Source: Clostridia bacterium
GTDB taxonomy: Bacteria > Bacillota > Clostridia > Peptostreptococcales > Anaerovoracaceae
Assembly: GCA_024684465.1 (NCBI GenBank)
Contig: JAIKWW010000093.1
Location: 1-43,460, forward strand
Direction: 5' to 3'
Length of the DNA: 43,460 nt
Positions 17,430 through 24,515 of the stretch are shown piece after piece (within the stretch, counting starts at the first letter, position 1; each line of letters starts with the position of its first letter). A model generated the notes under the pieces. The model saw nothing but the letters and a program-made list of their open reading frames with translations, was not told where the DNA came from and did not search any database. Position numbers and translations under genes: made by a program.

Positions 17430-18413
17430 GTGAACGGATTTATCAATCTGCTTAAACCTGCAGGCATGACATCTCACGATGCTGTCAATTCCGTCAGACG
17501 CATCATAGGAACAAAGAAAGTCGGACATACCGGGACTTTGGATCCAATGGCATCCGGAGTCCTTCCGATTTGTATAGGGCCGGCTACGAGGGCTGCAGAA
17601 TATCTCGAGGCAGATGTGAAGAGTTACCGCTGTGAGCTTCAGCTGGGCACGGTGACTGACACCGGAGATATCTGGGGGAATGTCCTGGAACGCAGGCCTG
17701 TGCCGGATGACCTGACAGAGGAGGATGTGAGAACTGCTCTTGAATCTATGCGGGGGGAGCAGTCTCAGTATCCGCCGATGTATTCAGCCATAAGAGTTAA
17801 CGGAAAGAGGCTTTACGAGTATGCCCGGAAGGGTGAAGAAGTAAAGGTTGAACCAAGACGGATTTTTATTTATGATATAAAGGTCGCAGGAGTATTCTAT
17901 GAGCCGGGTCGTGTCATGTTTGATGTAACCTGCTCAAAGGGAACTTATGTGAGGACTATCTGCACGGATCTGGGCAATGCACTGGGATGCGGAGCGGCAA
18001 TGTCCTGCCTCATACGTACGGGCAGCGGGCGTTTTGATATTTCCGATTCTGTGACGCTGGAAGAACTGCGGGAAGCTGCATGCAGGGATTCGGGGCTTTC
18101 CGGTGACGAAATCATGGCCACCAGGCGTGAAGGCGTAAGCGGCGGAGCTGTTTCGGAAATGATCATGCCTATGGACAGGATGCTCAGCGGATTCGGGAGC
18201 ATCGTTCTTTCGGATCCGGAGAAAATGAAATATTGCAACGGAGGAAAGATAGCGTTCAGGAATGCGTTGCGCAAGGCAGATAATACTATTGGAGAAGGAA
18301 ACAGATTCTCGGATCTGTATCTGGTTTACGGAGAGGACGGCGGATTCGTCGGGACAGCCGTGGCAGATGCCGGGAAAAGAATATATACGGTGGGCAAGGT
18401 ATTTGTAAGATGA
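17430..18413 (+). CDS. truB: tRNA pseudouridine-55 synthase TruB
   Basis: Converts uridine 55 in the T-loop of most tRNAs to pseudouridine. The N-terminal catalytic domain shows NLLKPAGMTSHDAV, GHTGTLDPMASGVL with catalytic Asp38, and CSKGTYVRTICTDLG. A less conserved PUA-like tail follows, with an insertion at about residues 215-250. The frame opens at GTG 17364, overlapping the previous gene, and ATG 17418 is also in frame. I chose GTG 17430 because the protein then begins MNGFINLLKP, as TruB usually does, and AAAGG lies 12 bases upstream. The exact start is uncertain. It gives 327 residues. The stop overlaps the ribF start by 4 bases. Confidence 0.93.
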   Translation: MNGFINLLKPAGMTSHDAVNSVRRIIGTKKVGHTGTLDPMASGVLPICIGPATRAAEYLEADVKSYRCELQLGTVTDTGDIWGNVLERRPVPDDLTEEDVRTALESMRGEQSQYPPMYSAIRVNGKRLYEYARKGEEVKVEPRRIFIYDIKVAGVFYEPGRVMFDVTCSKGTYVRTICTDLGNALGCGAAMSCLIRTGSGRFDISDSVTLEELREAACRDSGLSGDEIMATRREGVSGGAVSEMIMPMDRMLSGFGSIVLSDPEKMKYCNGGKIAFRNALRKADNTIGEGNRFSDLYLVYGEDGGFVGTAVADAGKRIYTVGKVFVR

Positions 18414-19339
18414 TAATTTTCAGGAGTTTATCAGAAATTAAAGATATTGACAGAACGGTAGTCGCTCTGGGAAACTTCGATGGCGTTCACATTGGTCATC
18501 AGGCACTGATCGACAGAGCGGTGAAGATAGCTCACGAGAAAAATTTGAAGAGTGCCGTGTTCACTTTTTCCAATCATCCCAAGAATGTCCTGTCCCACAG
18601 CAATGTTGTGAGGAACATCATCTACGAGGATGAGAAGATGAGGATTCTGGAGAGACTCGGAATCGATTATGTCTTTTCCATGGATTTTGATGAATATATG
18701 ATGAGCATGAGTCCAGACGAATTTATCGAAAAGCTCATGATCGAGACTTTTCGTGCGGACACTGCTGTCTGTGGATTTAATTTCACCTTTGGCAGCAGGG
18801 CGGCAGGGACGGCGGACTATCTCAGAGACTACTGCAGGGATCACGATCTGAATGTGATCGTGGTGGACAGGGTTAATCTTGGCGGATGCGTAGTCAGCAG
18901 CACATTGATCCGTCAGCAGATACTCGATGGAAATATGGAGGAAGTTTCCGGTCTTCTTGGCAGGACTTACTCCATAAGAGGAACTGTTGTGAAGGGTAAC
19001 GCTATCGGAAGAACTATAGGTTTTCCCACCTGCAATATTACCATCGATGAGACTATGGTATCTCCACCGAACGGGGCGTATATAACTCGCTGCAAGGTGG
19101 GGGGAGAGGTTTTCAAGAGCATAACTAACGTCGGAAACAAGCCTACCATCGGGACCTACAGCAAGAGTATCGAGACTCACATCTTTGATTTCGACCGGGA
19201 TATTTACGGAGAACTGATGGAGGTGGAATTCATCAAGATGATCCGTGAGGAGAGAAAGTTCCCGAGTCTGGATGAACTGGCGGCTCAGCTGGACAATGAT
19301 GTGAAGGTGGCAAAGAGTTACCATGAACGAACTTTGTAA
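18410..19339 (+). CDS. ribF: Bifunctional riboflavin kinase / FAD synthetase
   Basis: Phosphorylates riboflavin to FMN and adenylylates FMN to FAD. The 309 residues comprise an N-terminal nucleotidyltransferase (GNFDGVHIGH at 21-30, and the STLIR motif) and a C-terminal riboflavin kinase (GRTIGFPTCNI, PPNGAYITR). Both halves appear complete. The start codon overlaps the truB stop (ATGA), indicating coupled translation in the rimP-to-ribF operon. Confidence 0.97.
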   Translation: MIIFRSLSEIKDIDRTVVALGNFDGVHIGHQALIDRAVKIAHEKNLKSAVFTFSNHPKNVLSHSNVVRNIIYEDEKMRILERLGIDYVFSMDFDEYMMSMSPDEFIEKLMIETFRADTAVCGFNFTFGSRAAGTADYLRDYCRDHDLNVIVVDRVNLGGCVVSSTLIRQQILDGNMEEVSGLLGRTYSIRGTVVKGNAIGRTIGFPTCNITIDETMVSPPNGAYITRCKVGGEVFKSITNVGNKPTIGTYSKSIETHIFDFDRDIYGELMEVEFIKMIREERKFPSLDELAAQLDNDVKVAKSYHERTL

Positions 19340-19347
19340 AATTCCGG

Positions 19348-19376
19348 TTGACAAGGGATTGTGCAGGTAATATACT
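19348..19376 (+). promoter_or_regulatory. Strong sigma-A promoter for rpsO
   Basis: -35 TTGACA at 19348-19353, a 17-base spacer and -10 TATACT at 19371-19376. The predicted transcript starts near 19383, giving a leader of about 100 bases. Confidence 0.85.
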
Positions 19377-19413
19377 TTTCTATATGTGCGAGCACATTAA
19401 TAGTTATTTTGTT

Positions 19414-19460
19414 CTGTATGCTGCGTCTGACGACACTCCGACGTCTCACCCGGCTTACAG
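19414..19460 (+). promoter_or_regulatory. Probable S15-binding autoregulatory leader of rpsO
   Basis: CTGTATGC (19414-19421) pairs with GCTTACAG (19453-19460) across one mismatch, and inner CGTC (19424-19427) pairs with GACG (19440-19443). This structured element ends 19 bases before the AAAGGAG site. S15 leaders that mimic the rRNA binding site occur in Firmicutes; matching this one to that class is inference. Confidence 0.6.
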
Positions 19461-19484
19461 AGAATCAAGCAAAGGAGATTTAAA

Positions 19485-19751
19485 ATGATCGATCAGAAGA
19501 AGAAGGCAGAAATCATTGCTGAATATGCAACTCATGCAGGTGACACAGGTTCCCCTGAAGTTCAGATCGCTATCCTGACTTACAGAATTAACGACCTGAA
19601 CGAACATCTCAGAGTTCATAAGAAGGATCACCACTCCAGAAGAGGTCTTCTGAAGATGGTTGGTGAGAGAAGAAGTATGCTCAATTATCTGAAGGGTAAG
19701 GATCTGGAGAGATACAGAGCACTTATCGCACGTCTCGGATTAAGAAAATAA
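19485..19751 (+). CDS. rpsO: Ribosomal protein S15
   Basis: An 88-residue primary binding protein of the 16S rRNA central domain. Characteristic segments are present: [30 protein letters not shown] and LNYLKGKD. The AAAGGAG site gives a clear start. The gene has its own strong promoter and structured leader, separating it from ribF upstream, and a terminator-like hairpin separates it from pnp. The rpsO-pnp pairing is widely conserved. Confidence 0.99.
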   Translation: MIDQKKKAEIIAEYATHAGDTGSPEVQIAILTYRINDLNEHLRVHKKDHHSRRGLLKMVGERRSMLNYLKGKDLERYRALIARLGLRK

Positions 19752-19768
19752 TCAATCATTGACATCTC

Positions 19769-19812
19769 AGCGGAGCTGCTATTTTGGCATGCTCCGCTTT
19801 AAGTATTTAAAA
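19769..19812 (+). terminator. Terminator-like hairpin between rpsO and pnp
   Basis: AGCGGAGC (19769-19776) plus TGC pairs with GCA and GCTCCGCT (19791-19798). The following tract TTTAAGTATTT is only moderately T-rich, so partial read-through into pnp is likely. No promoter for pnp was seen. Confidence 0.75.
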
Positions 19813-19828
19813 CTGTCATCTGGCTTTT

Positions 19829-19887
19829 GACTTGAGAATCCGCTTCACCGGGAGGGCTGATAAACCGGCGGGTCGAATTGTCAAGTC
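19829..19887 (+). promoter_or_regulatory. Structured pnp leader
   Basis: GACTTGA (19829-19835) pairs with TCAAGTC (19881-19887). The pairing continues imperfectly through AAT/ATT and CG/CG, and an inner CCGG/CCGG stem is possible. The stem-loop lies 50 bases ahead of the pnp start. In E. coli a double-stranded pnp leader is cut by RNase III and lets PNPase control its own mRNA. A similar role here is inference. Confidence 0.5.
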
Positions 19888-19936
19888 GGATCGGGATGGC
19901 AGGACACGTAATTTTCAGAACGGAGGTTATAAGCAC

Positions 19937-22024
19937 ATGAAGTTTGAAGATTATCACACTTTCAGAACTGCCATTGGCGGCAGACTTCTTGAAATCGAGA
20001 TCGGCAAGGTCGCTGAACAGGCTAACGGTGCTGCAGTAGTCAAGTACGGCGATACAGTTGTAAGCGTTACTGCAACATGCTCAAAAGAACCGAGGGATGA
20101 TATCGATTTCTTCCCGCTGAGCTGCGACTACGAAGAAAGAATGTACGCTGCAGGAAAGATTCCGGGCGGATTTATCAAGAGAGAGGGACGGCCATCCGAA
20201 AAAGCGATCCTTTCATCCAGACTGATCGACAGACCGATCAGACCACTGTTCCCGAAGGGCTTCTATAACGATGTAGTAGTTGTTGCTACCGTAATGAGCG
20301 TCGATCATGACTGCGAGTCTGATATCGCTGCAATGATCGGCTCTTCCGTGGCACTGTCCATTTCCGACATTCCTTGGGATGGCCCTACAGGATCCGTTCG
20401 TGTGGGAAGAGTTGACGGCGAGTATGTAGTAAATCCTACATTCGAACAGAGAGCAGTAAGCGACATGAACCTCACTGTATCCGGAACAAAGGATGCCATC
20501 ATGATGGTGGAAGCCGGAGCACAGGAAGTTCCTGAAGATGAAGTATTAGACGGCATCATGTTCGCTCACGAAGAGATTAAGAAAATCGTTGAGTTCATCG
20601 AAGCTATCACTGCTGAGGTTGGCAAGGAAAAGAGAGCTCTTCCGGCTCACGAAATCCCTGAGGAACTCGAAGCATCCATCAGAGAGTTCGAAACAGCAAG
20701 AATGAGAGAGACTATCCAGATTCGTGACAAGGCTGAACGCCAGGATGCGATGGATGCTCTCGAAGCAGAGACAAAGGAAAAATTCCTTGAAGAATATCCT
20801 GATAATGCCAAAGACATCGATGATGTTCTCTATAAGGTAAGAAAAGAGCAGATGAGAGATCTCATCCTCACTGAAGGTGTTCGTCCTGACGGCCGTAAGA
20901 CTACGGATATAAGACCGATCTGGTGTGAAGCGGGCGTGCTGCCGAGGGTACACGGCTCAGGTATCTTCACCAGAGGACAGACTCAGGTACTCTCTGCTGT
21001 TGCACTGGGAGGTCTCGGAGAAGCGCAGACTCTTGACGGAATTTCAGAGCAGACAGAAAAGAGATACATCCATCACTATAACTTCCCTGCGTACAGCGTA
21101 GGTGAAGCGAGAACATCCAGAAGCCCGGGCAGACGTGAGATCGGTCACGGCGCTCTTGCTGAGAGAGCTCTTTTACCTGTAATTCCTTCAAAGGAAGACT
21201 TCCCTTATGCAATCAGAGTGGTATCCGAAGTCCTTTCTTCCAACGGAAGTACTTCACAGGGTTCCGTTTGCGGAAGCACGCTGGCACTTATGGATGCAGG
21301 TGTTCCTATCAAAGCTCCGGTATCAGGCATCGCAATGGGCTTGATCAAGGAAGGAGACAGAGTTGCTATCCTCAGTGACATCCAGGGAATGGAAGATTTC
21401 CTGGGGGATATGGATTTCAAGGTTGCAGGAACAAGGAAGGGCGTTACTGCTATCCAGATGGATATCAAGATTCACGGTATTTCAAGAGAAATCCTTTCAA
21501 CTGCATTGAAGCAGGCTCACGAGGGCAGAGAATTCATCCTGCAGCAGATGCTCGATGAGATTCCTGAACCTAGAGCTGAGCTGTCACCATATGCTCCTCG
21601 CATCATCAGCATGACAGTTCCTGCTGACAAGATCAGAATCGTAATCGGACCGGGAGGAAAGACGATCAACAAGATCATTTCCGAGACAGGTGCGAAGATC
21701 GATATCGATGAGGATGGGAATGTGTTCATTGCCGGACCTAACATGGAAGCTGCAGAGGCGGCAAAGGCACAGGTTGAACTCATCACAGCAGATGCTGAAG
21801 TGGGCAAGGTTTATTCCGGCGTCGTTAAGCGCATCATGAACTTCGGTGCATTTATCGAAATTCTTCCGGGCAAGGAAGGCCTGCTCCATATTTCAAAGAT
21901 GGCAAGACATCGCGTTGAAAAGGTTGAGGACGTGATGAATGTTGACGATCAGGTGGATGTAATCGTCTATGAGATCGACGGACAGGGCAGGATCAACCTG
22001 AAGCGCACTGAGCTTCCTGACTGA
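19937..22024 (+). CDS. pnp: Polyribonucleotide nucleotidyltransferase (PNPase)
   Basis: A phosphorolytic 3'-5' exoribonuclease central to mRNA decay. With the start at ATG 19937 (CGGAGGTT eight bases upstream) it has 695 residues, the normal length. The longer open frame starting at 19832 would add 35 unlikely residues translated through the leader stem-loop. The domains are two RNase PH-like domains (about 10-220 and 305-530) around an all-helical segment, a KH domain (IGPGGKTI near 570-577) and an S1 domain (about 622-690, [18 protein letters not shown]). A terminator follows. RNase J and YicC are encoded elsewhere in the window. Confidence 0.98.
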   Translation: MKFEDYHTFRTAIGGRLLEIEIGKVAEQANGAAVVKYGDTVVSVTATCSKEPRDDIDFFPLSCDYEERMYAAGKIPGGFIKREGRPSEKAILSSRLIDRPIRPLFPKGFYNDVVVVATVMSVDHDCESDIAAMIGSSVALSISDIPWDGPTGSVRVGRVDGEYVVNPTFEQRAVSDMNLTVSGTKDAIMMVEAGAQEVPEDEVLDGIMFAHEEIKKIVEFIEAITAEVGKEKRALPAHEIPEELEASIREFETARMRETIQIRDKAERQDAMDALEAETKEKFLEEYPDNAKDIDDVLYKVRKEQMRDLILTEGVRPDGRKTTDIRPIWCEAGVLPRVHGSGIFTRGQTQVLSAVALGGLGEAQTLDGISEQTEKRYIHHYNFPAYSVGEARTSRSPGRREIGHGALAERALLPVIPSKEDFPYAIRVVSEVLSSNGSTSQGSVCGSTLALMDAGVPIKAPVSGIAMGLIKEGDRVAILSDIQGMEDFLGDMDFKVAGTRKGVTAIQMDIKIHGISREILSTALKQAHEGREFILQQMLDEIPEPRAELSPYAPRIISMTVPADKIRIVIGPGGKTINKIISETGAKIDIDEDGNVFIAGPNMEAAEAAKAQVELITADAEVGKVYSGVVKRIMNFGAFIEILPGKEGLLHISKMARHRVEKVEDVMNVDDQVDVIVYEIDGQGRINLKRTELPD

Positions 22025-22047
22025 TCTATTCAGAATAAACTATAACT

Positions 22048-22085
22048 ATCAGCCGGGTTTCTTCAGATTCCTGGCTGATTTTATT
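22048..22085 (+). terminator. Intrinsic terminator after pnp
   Basis: ATCAGCC (22048-22054) pairs with GGCTGAT (22073-22079), extended by a G-U and a G-C pair, then TTTTATT. Confidence 0.85.
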
Positions 22086-22113
22086 ATGTATACCGTATAG
22101 TTTCACACTATTT

Positions 22114-22143
22114 CTCTGAATCATCATATTCATGTGATATAAT
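22114..22143 (+). promoter_or_regulatory. Extended -10 promoter for the small alarmone synthetase
   Basis: A perfect TATAAT at 22138-22143 is preceded by TGA. No good -35 lies at 16-18 bases (the region reads CTCTGAA), so the promoter would depend on the extended -10. Confidence 0.55.
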
Positions 22144-22178
22144 ACATAAGCATATCACACGGAGGTGTAAAAGTAGTA

Positions 22179-22919
22179 ATGGATGAACTTGAAAAGCAGG
22201 TGCTGACAAGCGCCATTATAAATCCTGAAATGGAAGGCAAGGCGCGGGATATCCTGGGCTCTGCAGAGAAACTTCAGAATATTCTCATGATGTACAACTG
22301 TGCGATCAGGGAAGTGAAAACAAAGCTTGAAGTCCTCAATGACGAGCTGTCTCTAAAGAACAGCCGCAATCCTATAGAATTCATCAAGACACGTGTAAAG
22401 TCACCTATGAGTATTTTGAACAAGCTTCAAAAGAGGGGATTTGAGCTGTCCATCGATTCGCTCATGCAAAATCTGAACGATGTGGCAGGTATAAGAGTAA
22501 TATGTTCATTTGTTGACGATATATATGATGTGGCGGAGATGCTTACAAAACAGGACGATGTCACTCTTATAGAAACAAAAGATTACATCGATCATCCGAA
22601 ACCGAACGGATACAGAAGTCTTCACCTGATCATCGAGATACCTGTGTTCTTCTCGGACAGAAAAGCAAATCTGCGGGCTGAGGTTCAGATCCGGACCATC
22701 GCTATGGACTTCTGGGCAAGTCTGGAGCATGATCTGAAATATAAAAAAGATGTTCCTGATGTGGATATGATTCAGCGTCAGTTGAAAGAGTGTGCGGATA
22801 CTATCGCGGAGACTGACCAGAAGATGATGAGTATTCGCGATCAGATAGAAATACTCAGATCAGTTGAACTTATCAAGAACGATCTGCTGGAAAACGGCGA
22901 ACTGATCGAGAATGTGTGA
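22179..22919 (+). CDS. relQ: Small alarmone synthetase (RelQ/YjbM-like GTP pyrophosphokinase)
   Basis: A 246-residue single-domain (p)ppGpp synthetase that transfers pyrophosphate from ATP to GDP or GTP. It lacks the HD hydrolase and the regulatory TGS/ACT domains of long Rel proteins. Synthetase motifs are visible: VKSPMSILNKL, DVAGIRVIC, PKPNGYRSLHLI and AEVQIRTIAMDFWASLEH. A helical N-terminus and a charged C-terminal helix resemble the tetramer-forming parts of RelQ. GGAGGTG lies 11 bases before the ATG. It has its own promoter, and ybaK follows after nine bases. The long Rel protein at 28516-30702 provides the hydrolase. Confidence 0.92.
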   Translation: MDELEKQVLTSAIINPEMEGKARDILGSAEKLQNILMMYNCAIREVKTKLEVLNDELSLKNSRNPIEFIKTRVKSPMSILNKLQKRGFELSIDSLMQNLNDVAGIRVICSFVDDIYDVAEMLTKQDDVTLIETKDYIDHPKPNGYRSLHLIIEIPVFFSDRKANLRAEVQIRTIAMDFWASLEHDLKYKKDVPDVDMIQRQLKECADTIAETDQKMMSIRDQIEILRSVELIKNDLLENGELIENV

Positions 22920-22928
22920 CGGTGAACC

Positions 22929-23411
22929 ATGGCGCAGAAGGCAAAGACAAATGCTCTGAGAGAGCTGGACACGGCGGGGATAACATACAGAGCGATACAA
23001 TACGACGTTGCGGCTGATGGATTTACCAGCGGTTCTGATATTGCCAGAAAGCAGGGCATGGATCCCGATCAGGTTTTCAAAACCCTGGTTACTTTTGCAG
23101 AGAGAGGCAGGCTTTTTGTCTGCGTAATTCCTGTTGACTGCAAGCTTAATCTGAAGAAAGCCGCAGCTCACTTCGGAGTCAAGAGACTGGAGATGCTCCC
23201 GACGAAAGATCTGCTTGCGAGTACGGGATATGTGCACGGTGGCTGTTCTCCCATCGGAATGAAGAAATTGTGGCCCACAGTTTTTGACGAAACTGCGGAA
23301 CTTTTCGATGAAATTTACGTGAGTGGAGGACGTATAGGACTACAGATCGGGATATCTCCCGGAGATCTGGCATCAATGACAAACGGGGATTTTTCGGATA
23401 TCACAGAATAG
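22929..23411 (+). CDS. ybaK: YbaK/EbsC-type aminoacyl-tRNA deacylase
   Basis: A 160-residue trans-editing enzyme; the family removes misacylated cysteine from tRNA-Pro. The YbaK fold signature is clear: QVFKTLVTF with the catalytic Lys, CVIPVDCKLNLKKAA, and HGGCSPIGMKK. It lies nine bases after relQ and probably shares its transcript, which links a translation-fidelity enzyme with an alarmone enzyme. No terminator is seen before the tRNA promoter. Confidence 0.93.
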   Translation: MAQKAKTNALRELDTAGITYRAIQYDVAADGFTSGSDIARKQGMDPDQVFKTLVTFAERGRLFVCVIPVDCKLNLKKAAAHFGVKRLEMLPTKDLLASTGYVHGGCSPIGMKKLWPTVFDETAELFDEIYVSGGRIGLQIGISPGDLASMTNGDFSDITE

Positions 23412-23433
23412 ATTAAATTCAGCTTTTATCCGG

Positions 23434-23462
23434 TTGTGTTTTGAATACATTCGTGATAGAAT
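23434..23462 (+). promoter_or_regulatory. Promoter for tRNA-Leu
   Basis: -35 TTGTGT at 23434-23439, a 17-base spacer and -10 TAGAAT at 23457-23462 with a TGA extension. The start would fall about seven bases before the mature tRNA. Confidence 0.65.
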
Positions 23463-23475
23463 AAGACCGTTACGT

Positions 23476-23562
23476 GCCGGCGTGATGGAATTGGCAGACG
23501 TGCGGGACTCAAAATCCCGTGGTGGCAACACCGTATCGGTTCGACCCCGATCGCCGGCACCA
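23476..23562 (+). tRNA. tRNA-Leu (anticodon CAA)
   Basis: The acceptor stem GCCGGCG (23476-23482) pairs with CGCCGGC (23552-23558). The D-loop contains GG, and the anticodon stem GGGA/TCCC encloses the loop CTCAAAA, giving anticodon CAA (reads UUG). The long variable arm is typical of a class II tRNA, the T-loop reads TTCGACC, and the 3' CCA is encoded. Total 87 bases. yajC begins only 23 bases after the CCA, with no strong terminator between. Confidence 0.97.
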
Positions 23563-23585
23563 TTTTTATTGGAGGTAAAGAGTTA

Positions 23586-23978
23586 ATGAACGAGACTACA
23601 CTGTATTATCTTGAAATGTTCGTGCCACTTATACTGCTTTTCGGGTTTATGTGGTTTTTCCTTATCAGACCGCAGAGAAAGAAAGATAACGAAGCGAGAA
23701 GAATGAGAAGCCAGCTCCAGCCGGGAGATGAGATCGTTACCATAGGTGGCGTGGTAGGAAAGGTTCTCAATGTTAAGGAAGAGTCCATCGTGATCTATTG
23801 CGGATCTGACAAGACCAAGATGGAGTTTAAAAAGTGGGCTGTAGCAGAAGTTACTGCCAAGAGCGAAGCGCCTCAGAAGGAAGCAGAGGTTGTTGAAACA
23901 GCTGCGGAAGAAGCAGAGGCTGCTCCGAAGAAGAAAGCAAAGAGACTGACACTCAAAGAAGAGGCTGAAGAAAAATAG
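23586..23978 (+). CDS. yajC: YajC, SecDF-associated translocase subunit
   Basis: A 130-residue membrane protein that joins SecD and SecF in the accessory export complex. A single N-terminal membrane helix (about residues 9-27) is followed by the family motif RPQRKK and the conserved domain (LQPGDEIVTIGGVVGKV). Residues about 92-130 form a tail of Glu, Ala and Lys. GGAGG precedes the ATG. yajC is separated from secD/secF only by scfA and scfB, and is probably read from the tRNA-Leu promoter. Confidence 0.95.
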   Translation: MNETTLYYLEMFVPLILLFGFMWFFLIRPQRKKDNEARRMRSQLQPGDEIVTIGGVVGKVLNVKEESIVIYCGSDKTKMEFKKWAVAEVTAKSEAPQKEAEVVETAAEEAEAAPKKKAKRLTLKEEAEEK

Positions 23979-24006
23979 TTTCTTTGGATTTCAGATAACT
24001 GACTAT

Positions 24007-24038
24007 AAAAACCTGTTCCCATCCGAACAGGTTTTTTA
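24007..24038 (+). terminator. Intrinsic terminator after yajC
   Basis: AAAACCTGTTC (24007-24017) pairs perfectly with GAACAGGTTTT (24025-24035), followed by more T. Confidence 0.93.
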
Positions 24039-24100
24039 ATTTTTAACCTTTCCGATTTCTGTGGAAAAACGTCAGAAATGCGAGAAAATAGGCACTTTAC

Positions 24101-24129
24101 TTGACACTCCAACATCGTTAAGGTAAAAT
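24101..24129 (+). promoter_or_regulatory. Strong sigma-A promoter for scfA
   Basis: -35 TTGACA at 24101-24106, a 17-base spacer and -10 TAAAAT at 24124-24129. Transcription should start near 24136, giving a leader of about 65 bases before the SCIFF precursor. Confidence 0.85.
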
Positions 24130-24200
24130 ACTACTGTTAATCAGCAATAATTTATTAAAGATAAAATTATTTGAAATATTGGAAAAGGAGGATCTTTAAA

Positions 24201-24350
24201 ATGAAGAGAGTAAAGACTATCGCGAAGCCAGTTCTCAAGTCAGCTGCATGCAGCACAGGCTGTGGTGAATGTCAGACTTCTTGCCAGTCTGCTTGCAAGA
24301 CATCTTGCACTGTAGCCAATCAGAAGTGTGAAAACGACAAGAGAAAATAG
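24201..24350 (+). CDS. scfA: SCIFF ranthipeptide precursor
   Basis: A 49-residue peptide of the SCIFF family (six cysteines in forty-five residues), found across the Clostridia. Its cysteines are joined by radical SAM chemistry to form thioethers to non-alpha carbons. The leader (residues 1-16) is basic. The core holds the family-typical GCGECQTSCQSACKTSC and a final Cys in NQKC. Counting the Cys at residue 17 there are seven cysteines. AAAGGAGG lies upstream of the ATG. The gene has its own strong promoter, and the maturase gene follows after a structured gap. The function of the mature peptide is unresolved; links to quorum sensing and metabolism have been proposed. Confidence 0.95.
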   Translation: MKRVKTIAKPVLKSAACSTGCGECQTSCQSACKTSCTVANQKCENDKRK

Positions 24351-24363
24351 TGCGTTTTAAAGG

Positions 24364-24462
24364 TGCCACAGACGTTCCTGATGTGCCCTGAACGTACGTG
24401 GGCTTCTGTGAAGGCCACCGTTCTGGCAGAGAAATGACCGCCATGTGGCAGCTTCTTTTTTT
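24364..24462 (+). ncRNA. Structured RNA with terminator-like end between scfA and scfB
   Basis: A closing stem, TGCCACA (24364-24370) with TGTGGCA (24444-24450), encloses about 73 bases. Inside are ACGTTC/GAACGT (24372-24377 with 24390-24395) and a GTGG-CTTC/GAAG-CCAC stem at about 24398-24418. GCTTCTTTTTTTT follows, so it can act as a terminator or attenuator. An alternative stem, GCCC/GGGC, competes with the inner hairpins. I recognise no known riboswitch class. It may let the precursor be made in excess over the maturase. Confidence 0.55.
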
Positions 24463-24515
24463 GAAAATAAACTCCGAAACGGCGTTCACAGCTGTTTTGG
24501 AAAAGGAGTGGTTGA

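Noticed and set aside
18431-19354. A 307-codon open frame on the minus strand opposite ribF
   Set aside because: It is an antisense shadow. ribF has all motifs of both domains, while the reverse frame encodes no recognisable domain.
24364-24462. Known riboswitch between scfA and scfB
   Set aside because: I could not match conserved cores of the TPP, SAM, FMN, cobalamin, glycine or cyclic-di-GMP classes. It is reported only as a structured element.
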